Source: DATBWZ01 sp036514535
GTDB lineage: Bacteria > JAMCPX01 > DATBWZ01
Assembly (NCBI GenBank): GCA_036514535.1
Contig: DATBWZ010000104.1
Span: forward strand, 1-24,580
Direction of reading: 5' to 3'
Length of the DNA: 24,580 bases
In this document: piece after piece, positions 1-8,193 of the stretch
How positions within the stretch are numbered: the first letter of the stretch is position 1
Layout of the letters: the number at the start of each line of letters is the position of its first letter
Notes under the pieces: model-generated
Database searches by the model: none
Told to the model about the DNA's origin: nothing
What the model saw: only the letters and a program-made list of their open reading frames with translations
Made by a program: the position numbers and the translations under genes

Positions 1-882
1 AAGACAATCCTCACCTTTGTAGGCGATCACGGGATTGCCGAAGAAGGGGTGAGCGCGTATCCCAAAGAAGTAACTCGCCAAATGGTTTTTAATTTTCTCA
101 GGGGAGGCGCCGCTGTCAATGTCCTCGCAAGGCATATCCGCGCAGGGGTTAGGATTGTGGATGTGGGCGTGGATTACGATTTTGGCAAAACAGAAGGGTT
201 AATTTCTAAAAAGGTGCGGAGGGGAACAGGCAATTTTTTGAAAACTCCGGCAATGACAAAAAAAGAAGCAGTCATGGCAATTGAGGCCGGAATAGAGACT
301 GCCATAGCGGAAACAGAATGCGGGGTGGATATTGTAGGCGTCGGGGATATGGGAATCGGCAATACTAGTTCCGCTGCAGGAATCACAGCCGTAATCACAG
401 AAAAACCCGTGGAAGAGATAACAGGCAGGGGAACGGGAATAGATGACGCAGGGCTTAGGCATAAAATTGCAGTGATAAAGAGCGCTATCGCTCTCCATAA
501 ACCGAAGCAGGACGACCCAATAGATATTATGAGAAAGGTTGGCGGTCTTGAGATCGGCGCCATTGCCGGAGCAATTCTTGGTTGTGCTTCAAGAAAAATA
601 CCCATTGTTCTTGATGGATTTATTGCAACTGCGGGAGCCCTGATTGCATTCTTATTGAACAAAAATACGGTGAAATATTTATTTGCGTCCCATCTTTCTA
701 AAGAGAAGGGGCATATAGCGGCGCTTCGGTACTTAGGATTAAAACCCCTGCTGGATTTGCATCTCAGGTTGGGCGAGGGAACAGGCGCCTGTCTCGCTAT
801 AAATCTTATTGAGGCAGGAGTGAAAATCCTTAACGAGATGGCCACATTTGATGGCGCAGGGGTTTCCAGAAATGATTTATAA
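1..882 (+). CDS. cobT: Nicotinate-nucleotide--dimethylbenzimidazole phosphoribosyltransferase, 5'-truncated
   Basis: CobT makes alpha-ribazole phosphate from nicotinate mononucleotide and a lower-ligand base such as dimethylbenzimidazole, for the nucleotide loop of cobalamin. The frame is open from base 1 and enters at KTILTFVGDHGIAEEGVSAYP, a hallmark CobT stretch, so the true start lies upstream; a GTG at base 49 is an internal Val. About 293 residues remain of a family that is usually near 350. The glycine-rich GVGDMGIGNTSSAAG segment and the C-terminal GEGTGA containing the catalytic Glu are both present, so the visible part looks intact. The stop overlaps the start of cobS by 11 bases, showing translational coupling. 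Family assignment is firm; the identity of the base used cannot be told from sequence. Confidence 0.96.
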   Translation, partial: KTILTFVGDHGIAEEGVSAYPKEVTRQMVFNFLRGGAAVNVLARHIRAGVRIVDVGVDYDFGKTEGLISKKVRRGTGNFLKTPAMTKKEAVMAIEAGIETAIAETECGVDIVGVGDMGIGNTSSAAGITAVITEKPVEEITGRGTGIDDAGLRHKIAVIKSAIALHKPKQDDPIDIMRKVGGLEIGAIAGAILGCASRKIPIVLDGFIATAGALIAFLLNKNTVKYLFASHLSKEKGHIAALRYLGLKPLLDLHLRLGEGTGACLAINLIEAGVKILNEMATFDGAGVSRNDL

Positions 883-1606
883 ATTTTTGCTTGCAGTCCA
901 GTTTTTAACCATTATTCCTGTAAGGCTCAAAAGGCCGCCGTCTCCGCAGGATAAAGCAGATTCAGCAATTTTCTTCCCGGTCGCGGGGCTGATAATCGGA
1001 ATAATTTTATATGCAGGATATATTATTTTACATAAAATTTTCCCGCAATTCCTTGCGGATATTCTTATTCTCATTTTCTGGGTTTTTGTTACGCGCGGTA
1101 TGCATCTTGATGGGGTAGCAGATGTTTTTGATGGATTTTACGAAGGAAACGGAAGGGAAAAAGTTCTTCAGATAATGAAGGATCCACATATAGGCGCAAT
1201 AGGCGCGCTCGGACTGCTTCTCTTTGTTTTGCTTAAATTCGGAGGAATCCATTCCATGCCCGGAAACATAAAGCCGGGATTTCTACTCGTTGTCCCATCC
1301 ATTGCGCGGGGCACTATGGTTGTTCTTGCCTATCTTCTTCCCTATGCGCGCATTGATGGAACAGGCAGGGATTTTGTTAATGGGATAAAAATAAAACAGG
1401 CGATCGCTGCTATTTTAATCTCCGTAATTTCTATATCTATTTTAGGCATGAGAGCCGCAGGTGTTATGACAATTAATGTATTAGTTGTATTTATGCTTTA
1501 TCTGTATTTTAAAAAAAGGATCAACGGAATTACCGGGGATTGCCTTGGTTTTACCTGCGAAGTCTCAGAAATAAGTTCCATGCTTGTTTTATGTGCCGGA
1601 GGGTAA
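872..1606 (+). CDS. cobS: Adenosylcobinamide-GDP ribazoletransferase (cobalamin synthase)
   Basis: CobS is the integral membrane enzyme that joins adenosylcobinamide-GDP to alpha-ribazole (phosphate), the step after CobT. I chose the ATG at 872, which gives 244 residues and the typical opening MIYKFLLAVQFLTIIPV; in-frame starts at 848 and 851 add only a few atypical residues. The conserved acidic motif RGMHLDGVADVFDGFYEG is present, followed by the usual KDPHIGAIGALG stretch and several hydrophobic segments. Length matches the family (about 250). It overlaps the cobT end and its stop lies 4 bases before the next start, so it is part of a cobT-cobS-btuB operon. No cobU/cobP or cobC is visible in the window. 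Confidence 0.95.
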   Translation: MIYKFLLAVQFLTIIPVRLKRPPSPQDKADSAIFFPVAGLIIGIILYAGYIILHKIFPQFLADILILIFWVFVTRGMHLDGVADVFDGFYEGNGREKVLQIMKDPHIGAIGALGLLLFVLLKFGGIHSMPGNIKPGFLLVVPSIARGTMVVLAYLLPYARIDGTGRDFVNGIKIKQAIAAILISVISISILGMRAAGVMTINVLVVFMLYLYFKKRINGITGDCLGFTCEVSEISSMLVLCAGG

Positions 1607-1610
1607 TGTA

Positions 1611-3443
1611 ATGGCTCGCGTTATATTGTTGCTCTTAATTATTTTTCCAACGCTTATTTTTTCAGAAACCGCTGTTATGGAGGAAGTGGTTGTTACCGGT
1701 AAAAGACTTGAATCAACAGAAGAAGATACGCCGGCATTTATTTCTGTATTAAAACCCTCGGATGGACTCAACAACAAAGAGGGGATTTTTGAGAAAAAGC
1801 CCGGGCTTTTTCTTAATTCCTATGGCTCCTCCGGAGATCTGCTCACACCATCCATAAGAGGCTCATCCTCAGACCAGGTATTGATTCTGATTGATGGAAT
1901 GCGGGTCAAGAACAGCACATCTTCCAGCCTCTCTCTGCTCTCCCTGGAAGGCATTGACCGAATAGAGATAATGCGGGGCGGGGGATCGTCCCTGTATGGC
2001 TCAGATGCGGTTGGCGGTGTGGTTAATATCATTACAGCAAACCCAGGGAGAAAGCCTTTTGATATAAATCTCGGCTACGGTTCCTTCGGAACATTTTCGG
2101 CTTCGCTCTCTTCATCGTATGAATTCGCTGATTTCGGTTATTCAATAAATGCGAAACACACGCAGTCTAAGGGAGATTTTAAATACACTTACAGGGATGA
2201 AAAACTCACAAGAGAGAACAATGGATTTATAAGCGATGCATTTCAGGCAAAAGTTAGCAGGAACAGCAAAAATATTAGTTTTACATTCAGCAACCGTTTT
2301 GAGGTGCAAAAAAAAGAGGTCCCGGGTTCCTACTTTACCCCAACACCTGAGGGCATTCAGCGGGAGTGGGAAAATCAAGCGCATTTAAGCGTTAAAAAAC
2401 AAATGAAGGATCTCACTCTTGCCTTTGATGCCTCGGACAGTTATCACTACCTTTATTATCATGATAATGTTTTTGTCCTGGCTGACAGCCCCTCTGTTTC
2501 CAGGGGGAACAACCCTCAGGCGATAGTCAAAGTTGATGCTGTTGTAAAAAACAACATAGTCTCAGTTTCACCGGAATTCAGGGTAGAGGTTATTGACAGC
2601 ACTTCAGCAGGAAGGCATGCAAGGACGGTTGCAGGAATCTTTATTCAGGACGAAATAAATATTTTGGATAACCGGTTTATTGTTCTGCCTGCAATAAGAG
2701 GAGAATACTACTCTGATAAGGGAGGAATAGAGACAGGAAGGCTCGGCATCCGGGTTAAACCATGGGACTTTTTATGGATAAAGGGGAATGCGGCAACATC
2801 GTTTCGCATGCCGTCATTTTTAGACCTTTACTGGCCGGAGGATGCGTTCGCCAAGGGCAATCCAGCCCTTGTGCCTGAGCGGGGAATGGATGGAGATATC
2901 GGCGGAGGCGTAAGATACGGATTTTTACGCGGAGAAATATCATATTTCCACAATTACATCAGGAATATGATCCAATGGCAACCGTCAGACAGCGGGAAGT
3001 GGACACCGAAGAATATAGGGATTGCCGAACTCCAAGGCGCCGAGGCGCAGTTGAGTTTCAATGCGCTGGATTTCGTTACTATCGGGGTTTCTTATACATA
3101 CCTGCATGCGGTTGATCTAACAAAGGGATTGCCTTCCTACGGAAAAAGGCTTATCTACAGGCCCGAGGATGTGCTGAGCATTAATTTAAGCATACCTGTC
3201 CGGCGTTTTAAATTCTCGTTGGATTACATTTATAATTCCGGACGGTTTACTGATATGCAGAACGATCCGAATAACAGGCTGCCTGCGTATTCCCGCATAG
3301 ATGCGGGCATAGGTTATTCAGATGGCAGAAATTTTTCTGCTGAGCTCTCTGCAAAAAATATTGCGGATAATCAATATGAGGAGATACCGGGCTATCCGCA
3401 GCCGGGAAGAAATTTAAATTTTACAATAAACTATAAAATATAA
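1611..3443 (+). CDS. btuB: TonB-dependent outer-membrane receptor, probable vitamin B12 receptor
   Basis: A 610-residue TonB-dependent receptor. The ATG at 1611 is supported by GGAGGG at 1598-1603; an upstream TTG at 1584 lies inside cobS and precedes the signal peptide, so I rejected it. Residues 1-19 form a signal peptide ending near FPTLIFSE. A TonB-box-like EEVVVTGKR follows at once, then a plug domain with the typical IRGSSSDQVLILIDG and RGGGSSLYGSDAVGGVVNII motifs, then a long beta-barrel with many alternating aromatic strands. The barrel ends in NLNFTINYKI, which lacks the frequent terminal Phe. Position between cobS and a propeller lipoprotein, with btuFCD just beyond, argues for cobalamin or other corrinoids as ligand. 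Siderophore or other substrates cannot be excluded by sequence alone. Confidence 0.88.
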   Translation: MARVILLLLIIFPTLIFSETAVMEEVVVTGKRLESTEEDTPAFISVLKPSDGLNNKEGIFEKKPGLFLNSYGSSGDLLTPSIRGSSSDQVLILIDGMRVKNSTSSSLSLLSLEGIDRIEIMRGGGSSLYGSDAVGGVVNIITANPGRKPFDINLGYGSFGTFSASLSSSYEFADFGYSINAKHTQSKGDFKYTYRDEKLTRENNGFISDAFQAKVSRNSKNISFTFSNRFEVQKKEVPGSYFTPTPEGIQREWENQAHLSVKKQMKDLTLAFDASDSYHYLYYHDNVFVLADSPSVSRGNNPQAIVKVDAVVKNNIVSVSPEFRVEVIDSTSAGRHARTVAGIFIQDEINILDNRFIVLPAIRGEYYSDKGGIETGRLGIRVKPWDFLWIKGNAATSFRMPSFLDLYWPEDAFAKGNPALVPERGMDGDIGGGVRYGFLRGEISYFHNYIRNMIQWQPSDSGKWTPKNIGIAELQGAEAQLSFNALDFVTIGVSYTYLHAVDLTKGLPSYGKRLIYRPEDVLSINLSIPVRRFKFSLDYIYNSGRFTDMQNDPNNRLPAYSRIDAGIGYSDGRNFSAELSAKNIADNQYEEIPGYPQPGRNLNFTINYKI

Positions 3444-3454
3444 AGGAGGCAAAA

Positions 3455-4606
3455 ATGAGAAGGTATGTTAATTTTATTCTGCTTGGGCTGACGGCTGTAT
3501 GGGCGATTGTCGCAGGATGCGCGCAGAGTTCGCATGAGTGTGTTGCATCGGCGGAGATATGCGATGGCGTTGATAATGATTGCAATGGCGGGATTGACGA
3601 GGGGAGTGTATGCAGTATTCCAAGGCTTGCAGCGCTGATTCAGCCCGCAGGTTTTGTGAAGGGATCTCTGGATTTGTTTGCAATTGCGGATGGTTCATTG
3701 TCAAAGGATGTCCTCTCGGGGGGAACAGGCGAAATCCCCAATCAGATTGTAAAAGACGGAGATAATTTCTATATTGTAAATTCTGCGCAAAATTCTTTAC
3801 AGAAGGTGGATGTAAAAACAATTAAAACCACGCGCTGGTACTACCTTCCGCAGGGTTCAAATCCATGGAGCGTGGCGGTCTATCAGGGGAAAAAGGCATT
3901 TGTCAGCGCCTGGCTCTCTCATACAGTTGAGGTTGTGGATCTGGAAACCGGTTATATAAAATCCATTCAACTGCCCGACCCGGAAGAGGGTAAAAAACCA
4001 TATCCGCTCGGAGTAACTATTTCAGGAAACAGGGTATATGTTGCAGAATCGGCAAATGACGGCGCCTGGCCCTCTGCGTATAAAACAAGGGGCGCCTACG
4101 CAGTAATTGATGCGGATAATGATTCCCTGATTGAAACAAAGGACTCCGGTATTGATGCGTGCATAAATATACAACAGGTTGTGGTGGATGAAAGCTCAAT
4201 GACCTTTATTGTGTGCGCGGGGGATTTCGGCACAACACAGCTCGGAAGGGTTGTGGTCAGGGATGGTTCCGGAAATGTAACGGGAAACATTGCAATTGGG
4301 AATGCCCCCACAAAGATATATTTTAATTCTGGAAAGGGATACCTCACAGATATGTTTGGTCCGGACATTCTTGTGATTGATGCTGTCAGCCTTGCCGCAA
4401 TAAGAGACGCAAGTAATCCTGTTGCTCTGAAGCAGCACGGCTATTCAACCACCGCGATTGCCTTTGATTCCACAGGCACAATTTACGCAACGGTCTGGGA
4501 TTCCACAGACAACCGCAACCTTTTTGCAATAAACCCGGAGACATACGAGATTCTGAGTAGTTATGAACTGTCTGGTCCGGCACAGGATGCGGTGTATGTG
4601 GAATAG
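3455..4606 (+). CDS. Lipoprotein with MopE-type metal-binding motif and beta-propeller; possible B12-capture partner of BtuB
   Basis: A 383-residue lipoprotein, started at the ATG after a strong AAAGGAGG site. The signal peptide ends in a lipobox VAGC with the lipidated Cys at residue 22. Residues 29-53 hold a four-Cys motif around EICDGVDNDCNGGIDEG, the acidic metal-binding motif of the MopE type. The rest reads as repeated YncE/NHL-like blades, for example GNRVYVAESAN and GTIYATVWDS, fitting a six- or seven-bladed propeller. It follows btuB by 11 bases. In Bacteroides, the surface propeller lipoprotein BtuG binds B12 tightly and works with BtuB; I infer an analogous role here from fold and context. 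Direct homology is not shown, and a general surface or metal-binding lipoprotein is the alternative. Confidence 0.75.
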   Translation: MRRYVNFILLGLTAVWAIVAGCAQSSHECVASAEICDGVDNDCNGGIDEGSVCSIPRLAALIQPAGFVKGSLDLFAIADGSLSKDVLSGGTGEIPNQIVKDGDNFYIVNSAQNSLQKVDVKTIKTTRWYYLPQGSNPWSVAVYQGKKAFVSAWLSHTVEVVDLETGYIKSIQLPDPEEGKKPYPLGVTISGNRVYVAESANDGAWPSAYKTRGAYAVIDADNDSLIETKDSGIDACINIQQVVVDESSMTFIVCAGDFGTTQLGRVVVRDGSGNVTGNIAIGNAPTKIYFNSGKGYLTDMFGPDILVIDAVSLAAIRDASNPVALKQHGYSTTAIAFDSTGTIYATVWDSTDNRNLFAINPETYEILSSYELSGPAQDAVYVE

Positions 4607-4664
4607 AAATAAAAATTTTGGAAGAGGCGATGCCTTGCTAATCTTCTCTTCCCCATATATTGTG

Positions 4665-4697
4665 TTATCCACAAAGTTATGCACAAGATGTGGATAA
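4665..4697. promoter_or_regulatory. Cluster of three DnaA-box matches at 12-bp period
   Basis: Three 9-mers match the DnaA box consensus TTATNCACA: TTATCCACA at 4665-4673 (+), TTATGCACA at 4677-4685 (+) and TTATCCACA on the minus strand at 4689-4697. Starts are exactly 12 bases apart. The outer two also form a 10-bp inverted repeat (4664-4673 with 4689-4698) around the middle box. The site lies in the 176-base gap between the propeller lipoprotein and the ATP-pyrophosphatase gene. The match is visible; DnaA binding is inference. No dnaA, dnaN or large AT-rich element is nearby. Confidence 0.55.
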
Positions 4698-4704
4698 CCT
4701 GGAT

Positions 4705-4724
4705 GGGTTTGATGTATCAAACCC
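4705..4724. repeat. Perfect 9-bp palindrome with 2-base centre
   Basis: GGGTTTGAT and ATCAAACCC face each other across GT. GGATG occurs directly on both sides (4701-4705 and 4725-4729), partly overlapping the left arm. It could be a hairpin of a short dispersed palindromic repeat, or a binding site for a regulator of the downstream genes. Copies elsewhere in the genome would settle this. Confidence 0.5.
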
Positions 4725-4739
4725 GGATGAAAATATTTG

Positions 4740-4764
4740 CAGGGGCGTATGACCGTACGCCCTG
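4740..4764 (+). repeat. GC-rich hairpin followed by a short T run
   Basis: CAGGGGCGTA and TACGCCCTG pair over 9 bp with one bulged G and a 6-base loop. TTTT follows at 4765-4768. The sequence resembles GGGGCG...CGCCC palindromes that occur as dispersed intergenic repeats in many environmental bacteria. It lies only 18 bases before the next gene start, so it might also act as a weak terminator or attenuator between the lipoprotein gene and the pyrophosphatase-btuFCD unit. No clear promoter for that unit is seen in 4607-4782. Confidence 0.45.
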
Positions 4765-4782
4765 TTTTGAAAAGGCATAGCA

Positions 4783-5478
4783 ATGAGGGAAAAGGTAATT
4801 TTTGTATGGAGCGGGGGCAAAGACAGCGCCCTCGCCCTCTGGAAATTAATGAGGAGCAAAAAATATCATGTTGAGGCGTTGCTTACCACGATCACTTCTG
4901 ATTATGATAGAATAAGCATGCATGGTGTGAGAAGCACATTGCTTGAGAGTCAGGCGGAATCAATAGGCATTTCCCTTAAGAAGGTGCTTATTTCAAAACA
5001 TATCTCAAATGAAGAATATGATCTTAAGATGGAATCGGCCCTGAAGAAGTTTAAGTCCAAAGGCATAAAAAAAGTGTGTTTCGGAGATATTTTTCTTGAG
5101 GATGTAAGGAGATACCGGGAAGAGAATCTTTCAGGAATAGGAATGGATTGCTTGTTTCCAATCTGGAAAAAGGATACGAAGAAGCTTGCTCATTTTTTTA
5201 TTACCTCTGGCTTCGGGGCTGTTATTACCTGTGTTGATACAAAGGTGTTAAATGCTGAATTTGCCGGCAGGGAGTTTGACATTAAATTGTTGAATGACCT
5301 GCCGGATGGTGTGGATCCCTGCGGGGAGAATGGAGAGTTTCATACATTTGTCTATAAGGGCTCCATTTTTAAAAAAAGGATAGAGCTTGTTAAAGGAGGA
5401 AGAATCCTCAGGGACAACCGGTTCGTTTTCTGTGATTTAATTCCATTAGAATCAGGGAAAACAGAGAGGATAACATGA
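4783..5478 (+). CDS. DUF71/COG2102 ATP-pyrophosphatase (diphthine--ammonia ligase-like), B12-salvage type
   Basis: A 231-residue N-type ATP-pyrophosphatase of the DUF71/COG2102 (MJ0570, Dph6-related) family. The PP-loop SGGKDS lies at residues 10-15, and the family motif GENGEFHTFVY lies near residue 180. Archaeal and eukaryotic Dph6 amidates diphthine, but bacteria lack diphthamide. Published comparative genomics of this family predicted a separate bacterial subgroup in B12 salvage. Here it is translationally coupled to btuF (ATGA overlap at 5475-5478) and lies between the btuB part and btuFCD, which fits that subgroup. The chemistry is unknown; an ATP-dependent amidation of a corrinoid precursor is only a guess. 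The start has a weak AAAAGG site. Confidence 0.85.
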   Translation: MREKVIFVWSGGKDSALALWKLMRSKKYHVEALLTTITSDYDRISMHGVRSTLLESQAESIGISLKKVLISKHISNEEYDLKMESALKKFKSKGIKKVCFGDIFLEDVRRYREENLSGIGMDCLFPIWKKDTKKLAHFFITSGFGAVITCVDTKVLNAEFAGREFDIKLLNDLPDGVDPCGENGEFHTFVYKGSIFKKRIELVKGGRILRDNRFVFCDLIPLESGKTERIT

Positions 5479-6335
5479 GGCGATTAACAGCATTCTTTTT
5501 ATTTTTCTCTCTTTTCTTCAACCTGAGAAATTTATTTGCGGATAAGGTCTTCATTGATGAAATCGGCGGAGAGGTGAGGGTTGATGGAATTCCCGGAAGC
5601 ATAGTCTCCCTTGCGCCGAGCATAACCGAGATATTATTTGCTCTGGGCGCCGGGGAGCGGATTGTCGGAATAACGGATTTTTGCGACTATCCTGATGAGG
5701 CGAAGAAAAAGGAAAAGATTGGGGGCTTCACTAATCCCAATATTGAAAAGATTCTTTCCCTGATGCCCGATTTGGTCATAGGGACAAAGGATGGGAACGA
5801 CCCGGCGACGGTAAAACGGATAAAAAATCTTGGAATTCCTGTGTATATCGCGGATGCAAGGGATTTTGAAGGAATAAAGAAAAGCATTCTTAACATTGCC
5901 AGGGTTGTGAACAGATTGGAAGAGGGGATTGAAATAGTAAATGATATGGACAGGCGCTTAAAAAATATAACAGCGGATAAGAAAAGAAGCGGTAGAAAAG
6001 TCCTGTTTTTGTATGGTGTTAATCCGCTGATCGCATCCGGGAAGAATACCTTTGCTGATAATTTGATCAGCCTTGCTGGCGGGGTTAACATCTTTTCAGA
6101 TGCAGCCACGCCCTATCCCAAGTTAAACATTGAGGAGATTCTCAAGCGAGACCCTGATATAGTGGTTATAAGCGAAATGAGGAAGAATCCCGGCGGAACA
6201 AAAAGGCTTGCCGGTTTGCTTAAAAAAAAGGTTTACAGAATAAACGGCGATATAGTTAACAGACCCGGACCAAGAATAATAGAAGGCCTTGAGAAATTAA
6301 ACAGGATTATAAATGGTTCGCCGCAGGAGATCTGA
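5475..6335 (+). CDS. btuF: Periplasmic cobalamin-binding protein of an ABC importer
   Basis: A 286-residue class III periplasmic binding protein of the BtuF/FecB kind. An N-terminal signal peptide (MRRLTAFFLFFSLF..., cleavage near LFA-DK) is followed by the typical IVSLAPSITEILFALGAGERI opening and the GITDFCDYP motif seen in BtuF proteins. GGFTNPNIEKILSLMPDLVI and, in the second lobe, a GGVNIF stretch complete the fold. The length matches E. coli BtuF (266) plus a few residues. Its ATG overlaps the stop of the pyrophosphatase gene, and btuC follows directly. Substrate is inferred from context with cobT, cobS and btuB; heme or iron-siderophore binding proteins share the fold. Confidence 0.88.
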   Translation: MRRLTAFFLFFSLFFNLRNLFADKVFIDEIGGEVRVDGIPGSIVSLAPSITEILFALGAGERIVGITDFCDYPDEAKKKEKIGGFTNPNIEKILSLMPDLVIGTKDGNDPATVKRIKNLGIPVYIADARDFEGIKKSILNIARVVNRLEEGIEIVNDMDRRLKNITADKKRSGRKVLFLYGVNPLIASGKNTFADNLISLAGGVNIFSDAATPYPKLNIEEILKRDPDIVVISEMRKNPGGTKRLAGLLKKKVYRINGDIVNRPGPRIIEGLEKLNRIINGSPQEI

Positions 6336-7340
6336 ATGGAAAGGAAGCCTCTCACAGCAAAAAAAATAGCGAAAATATTAACATTATTGAGTATGGCGCT
6401 TATTCTATCATTTCTCGTCTCCATTGCGAGCGGTGTTTCTGATATTGGTTTTTATAAAGCCATTTCCTCTTTTTTTTCGTCCGAAAAAAATTTAGCCAAA
6501 ACCATAATATTCAACATCCGGTTGCCGAGGTTTGCAATCGGCGCCATGGCTGGCTGGGCGCTTGGCATTTCTGGCGCTGTTTTTCAGGGGATACTGAGAA
6601 ACCCTCTGGCGGATTCATATGTTCTTGGTGTTGCGTCCGGTGCTGCCTTCGGAGCAGTGTTAAGTATCTTTCTCGGCATTGATTATGCTTTTTTTGGGAT
6701 TCCGTTGTATTCGCTTCTCGGGGCGCTCTTCTCAGTTTTTGTTGTTTATTACATCGCCAGGGTTGACGGCAAGCTGAACACCGGAAGAATGATCCTTGCA
6801 GGTATAATTGTCGGCACATTCTTCTCTGCCGGGGTGAGTTTTATCATTTCGGTGGTGCCGTATAGCATGCTTGGGGGGATAGTATTTTGGCTCCTCGGCG
6901 ACCTGTCAACGCAGGACATGGGGGTTGTAAAGGCTATTGCTCCTTATGTTACTGCAGGCTCTGTGCCGCTGATTGTTTATTCAAATCATCTTAACATACT
7001 CAGCCTCGGCGAGGATGGCGCGGAGCAGTTGGGACTAAAGGTGAAAAGATCTCTTGCAATGTTTTTTCTCTTTGCGTCTCTTTTGACCTCCACAATAGTT
7101 TCGGTATGCGGTATAATAGGGTTTGTTGGTCTGATAGTCCCGCACATTATCCGGATAATCTTTGGTCCTGATTACAGGCTTCTTGTGCCTGCTGCCGGTA
7201 TAGCAGGGGCAGCCTTTCTTGTCTTTTCTGACATTCTTGCGCGTACAGTCATCGTTCCCCAGGAGCTTCCCATCGGGGTTGTTACAGCATTCATCGGGGC
7301 GCCATTCTTTTTGTATCTTCTGAGATGGAAGCGGCGCTGA
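6336..7340 (+). CDS. btuC: Cobalamin ABC transporter permease (FecCD family)
   Basis: A 334-residue FecCD-type permease with about ten membrane segments. The first spans roughly residues 10-30 and the C-terminal part carries the typical GLIVPHIIR segment of these permeases. The motif RNPLADSYVLGVASGAA near residue 90 is highly characteristic. The ATG follows the btuF stop without a gap, with AGGAGA at 6325-6330 as ribosome site. It would form the inner-membrane channel as a homodimer and receive corrinoid from BtuF. Nothing unusual is visible. Confidence 0.9.
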   Translation: MERKPLTAKKIAKILTLLSMALILSFLVSIASGVSDIGFYKAISSFFSSEKNLAKTIIFNIRLPRFAIGAMAGWALGISGAVFQGILRNPLADSYVLGVASGAAFGAVLSIFLGIDYAFFGIPLYSLLGALFSVFVVYYIARVDGKLNTGRMILAGIIVGTFFSAGVSFIISVVPYSMLGGIVFWLLGDLSTQDMGVVKAIAPYVTAGSVPLIVYSNHLNILSLGEDGAEQLGLKVKRSLAMFFLFASLLTSTIVSVCGIIGFVGLIVPHIIRIIFGPDYRLLVPAAGIAGAAFLVFSDILARTVIVPQELPIGVVTAFIGAPFFLYLLRWKRR

Positions 7341-8117
7341 ATGGATATACATGCGGACAGGATTTCATTTGGATTTGGGGAGGAAAATGTCCTTGAGGAA
7401 ATATCGCTGAGCGTCAAAGCGGGTGAGTTCTTCGGAATTACAGGGCCAAACGGATCTGGTAAAACAACGCTCCTGAGGCTTATGGATGGATTGCTTCGGC
7501 CGGACAAGGGTGCTGTTTTCATTGAGAGCAAAAATTTAAAGGAATTTAAAAGAATATCCCTGGCAAGAATAATTGCTTATGTATCCCAGGAGCATGAACT
7601 GCCCTTTGCTTTTACCGTAGAGGAATCTGTTCTTATGGGGCGCTACCCCTATCTCGGAATACTTGGGCTTGAGGGAGACCGGGATTTTGCTGTTGCAGAG
7701 GAGGCAATGCGGACGGCTGGGATAATACATCTTAGGGGCAGGCTTGTGACCGAGTTGAGCGGGGGCGAAAAGCAAAGAGTGGTAATTGCAAGGGCGCTTG
7801 CACAGGAGCCGAAGATAATGCTCCTTGATGAACCCACTGCGCATCTGGATCTCTCCGCTTGCGTTGAGATTATGGAATTGCTTAATGGCCTCCAGCGGGA
7901 GAGGGGTATTACAATAATTACAGCCTCGCACGAACTTAACCTACTTTTGCAGTTCGCCGATAAAATGGCCTTTTTGCTGAAGGGCAGAATGATTGCCTGT
8001 GGGGAGCCATCCGGGGTGATAACCGGAGAACTTCTGCGATCTGTCTACGGTGATAGCTTCAGATTGATTTTTGATACAGATGGCAGACGGCCGATTGTGG
8101 TCCCAGGCAAGCAATAA
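7341..8117 (+). CDS. btuD: Cobalamin ABC transporter ATP-binding protein
   Basis: A 258-residue ATPase of the FecE/BtuD group. Walker A GPNGSGKTT is at residues 35-43, the Q-loop Gln at 83, the signature LSGGE at 139-143, Walker B IMLLDEP at 159-165 and the H-loop His at 197. The start ATG abuts the btuC stop. The C-terminal tail after residue 220 (LLRSVYGDSFRL) is usual for this subgroup. All motifs needed for ATP hydrolysis are intact. It is the last gene of the B12 unit. No convincing terminator is seen in the 110 bases downstream. Confidence 0.93.
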   Translation: MDIHADRISFGFGEENVLEEISLSVKAGEFFGITGPNGSGKTTLLRLMDGLLRPDKGAVFIESKNLKEFKRISLARIIAYVSQEHELPFAFTVEESVLMGRYPYLGILGLEGDRDFAVAEEAMRTAGIIHLRGRLVTELSGGEKQRVVIARALAQEPKIMLLDEPTAHLDLSACVEIMELLNGLQRERGITIITASHELNLLLQFADKMAFLLKGRMIACGEPSGVITGELLRSVYGDSFRLIFDTDGRRPIVVPGKQ

Positions 8118-8193
8118 AACCACGGAATAAAGAACAGGTAAAATTTGGGAAAATCCTTCTGAAGAAAAAATATTTTGCATTAAAAAAAACTGC

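Noticed and set aside
174..845. 223-codon open frame on the minus strand
   Set aside because: It lies wholly opposite cobT, which has clear family motifs; the minus translation has no recognisable domain or ribosome site.
1540..1610. Cobalamin riboswitch upstream of btuB
   Set aside because: The gap between cobS and btuB is 4 bases and I see no riboswitch-like leader; the only longer gap in the B12 region (4607-4782) shows DnaA-box and palindrome content instead.
4620..4652. Terminator formed by GGAAGAG and CTCTTCC after the lipoprotein gene
   Set aside because: Short stem, 19-base loop and no T run.
4664..4698. Chromosomal origin of replication
   Set aside because: Three boxes are suggestive, but there is no dnaA, dnaN, gidA or extended AT-rich unwinding region nearby and the gap is only 176 bases. 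Kept as a finding without an oriC call.
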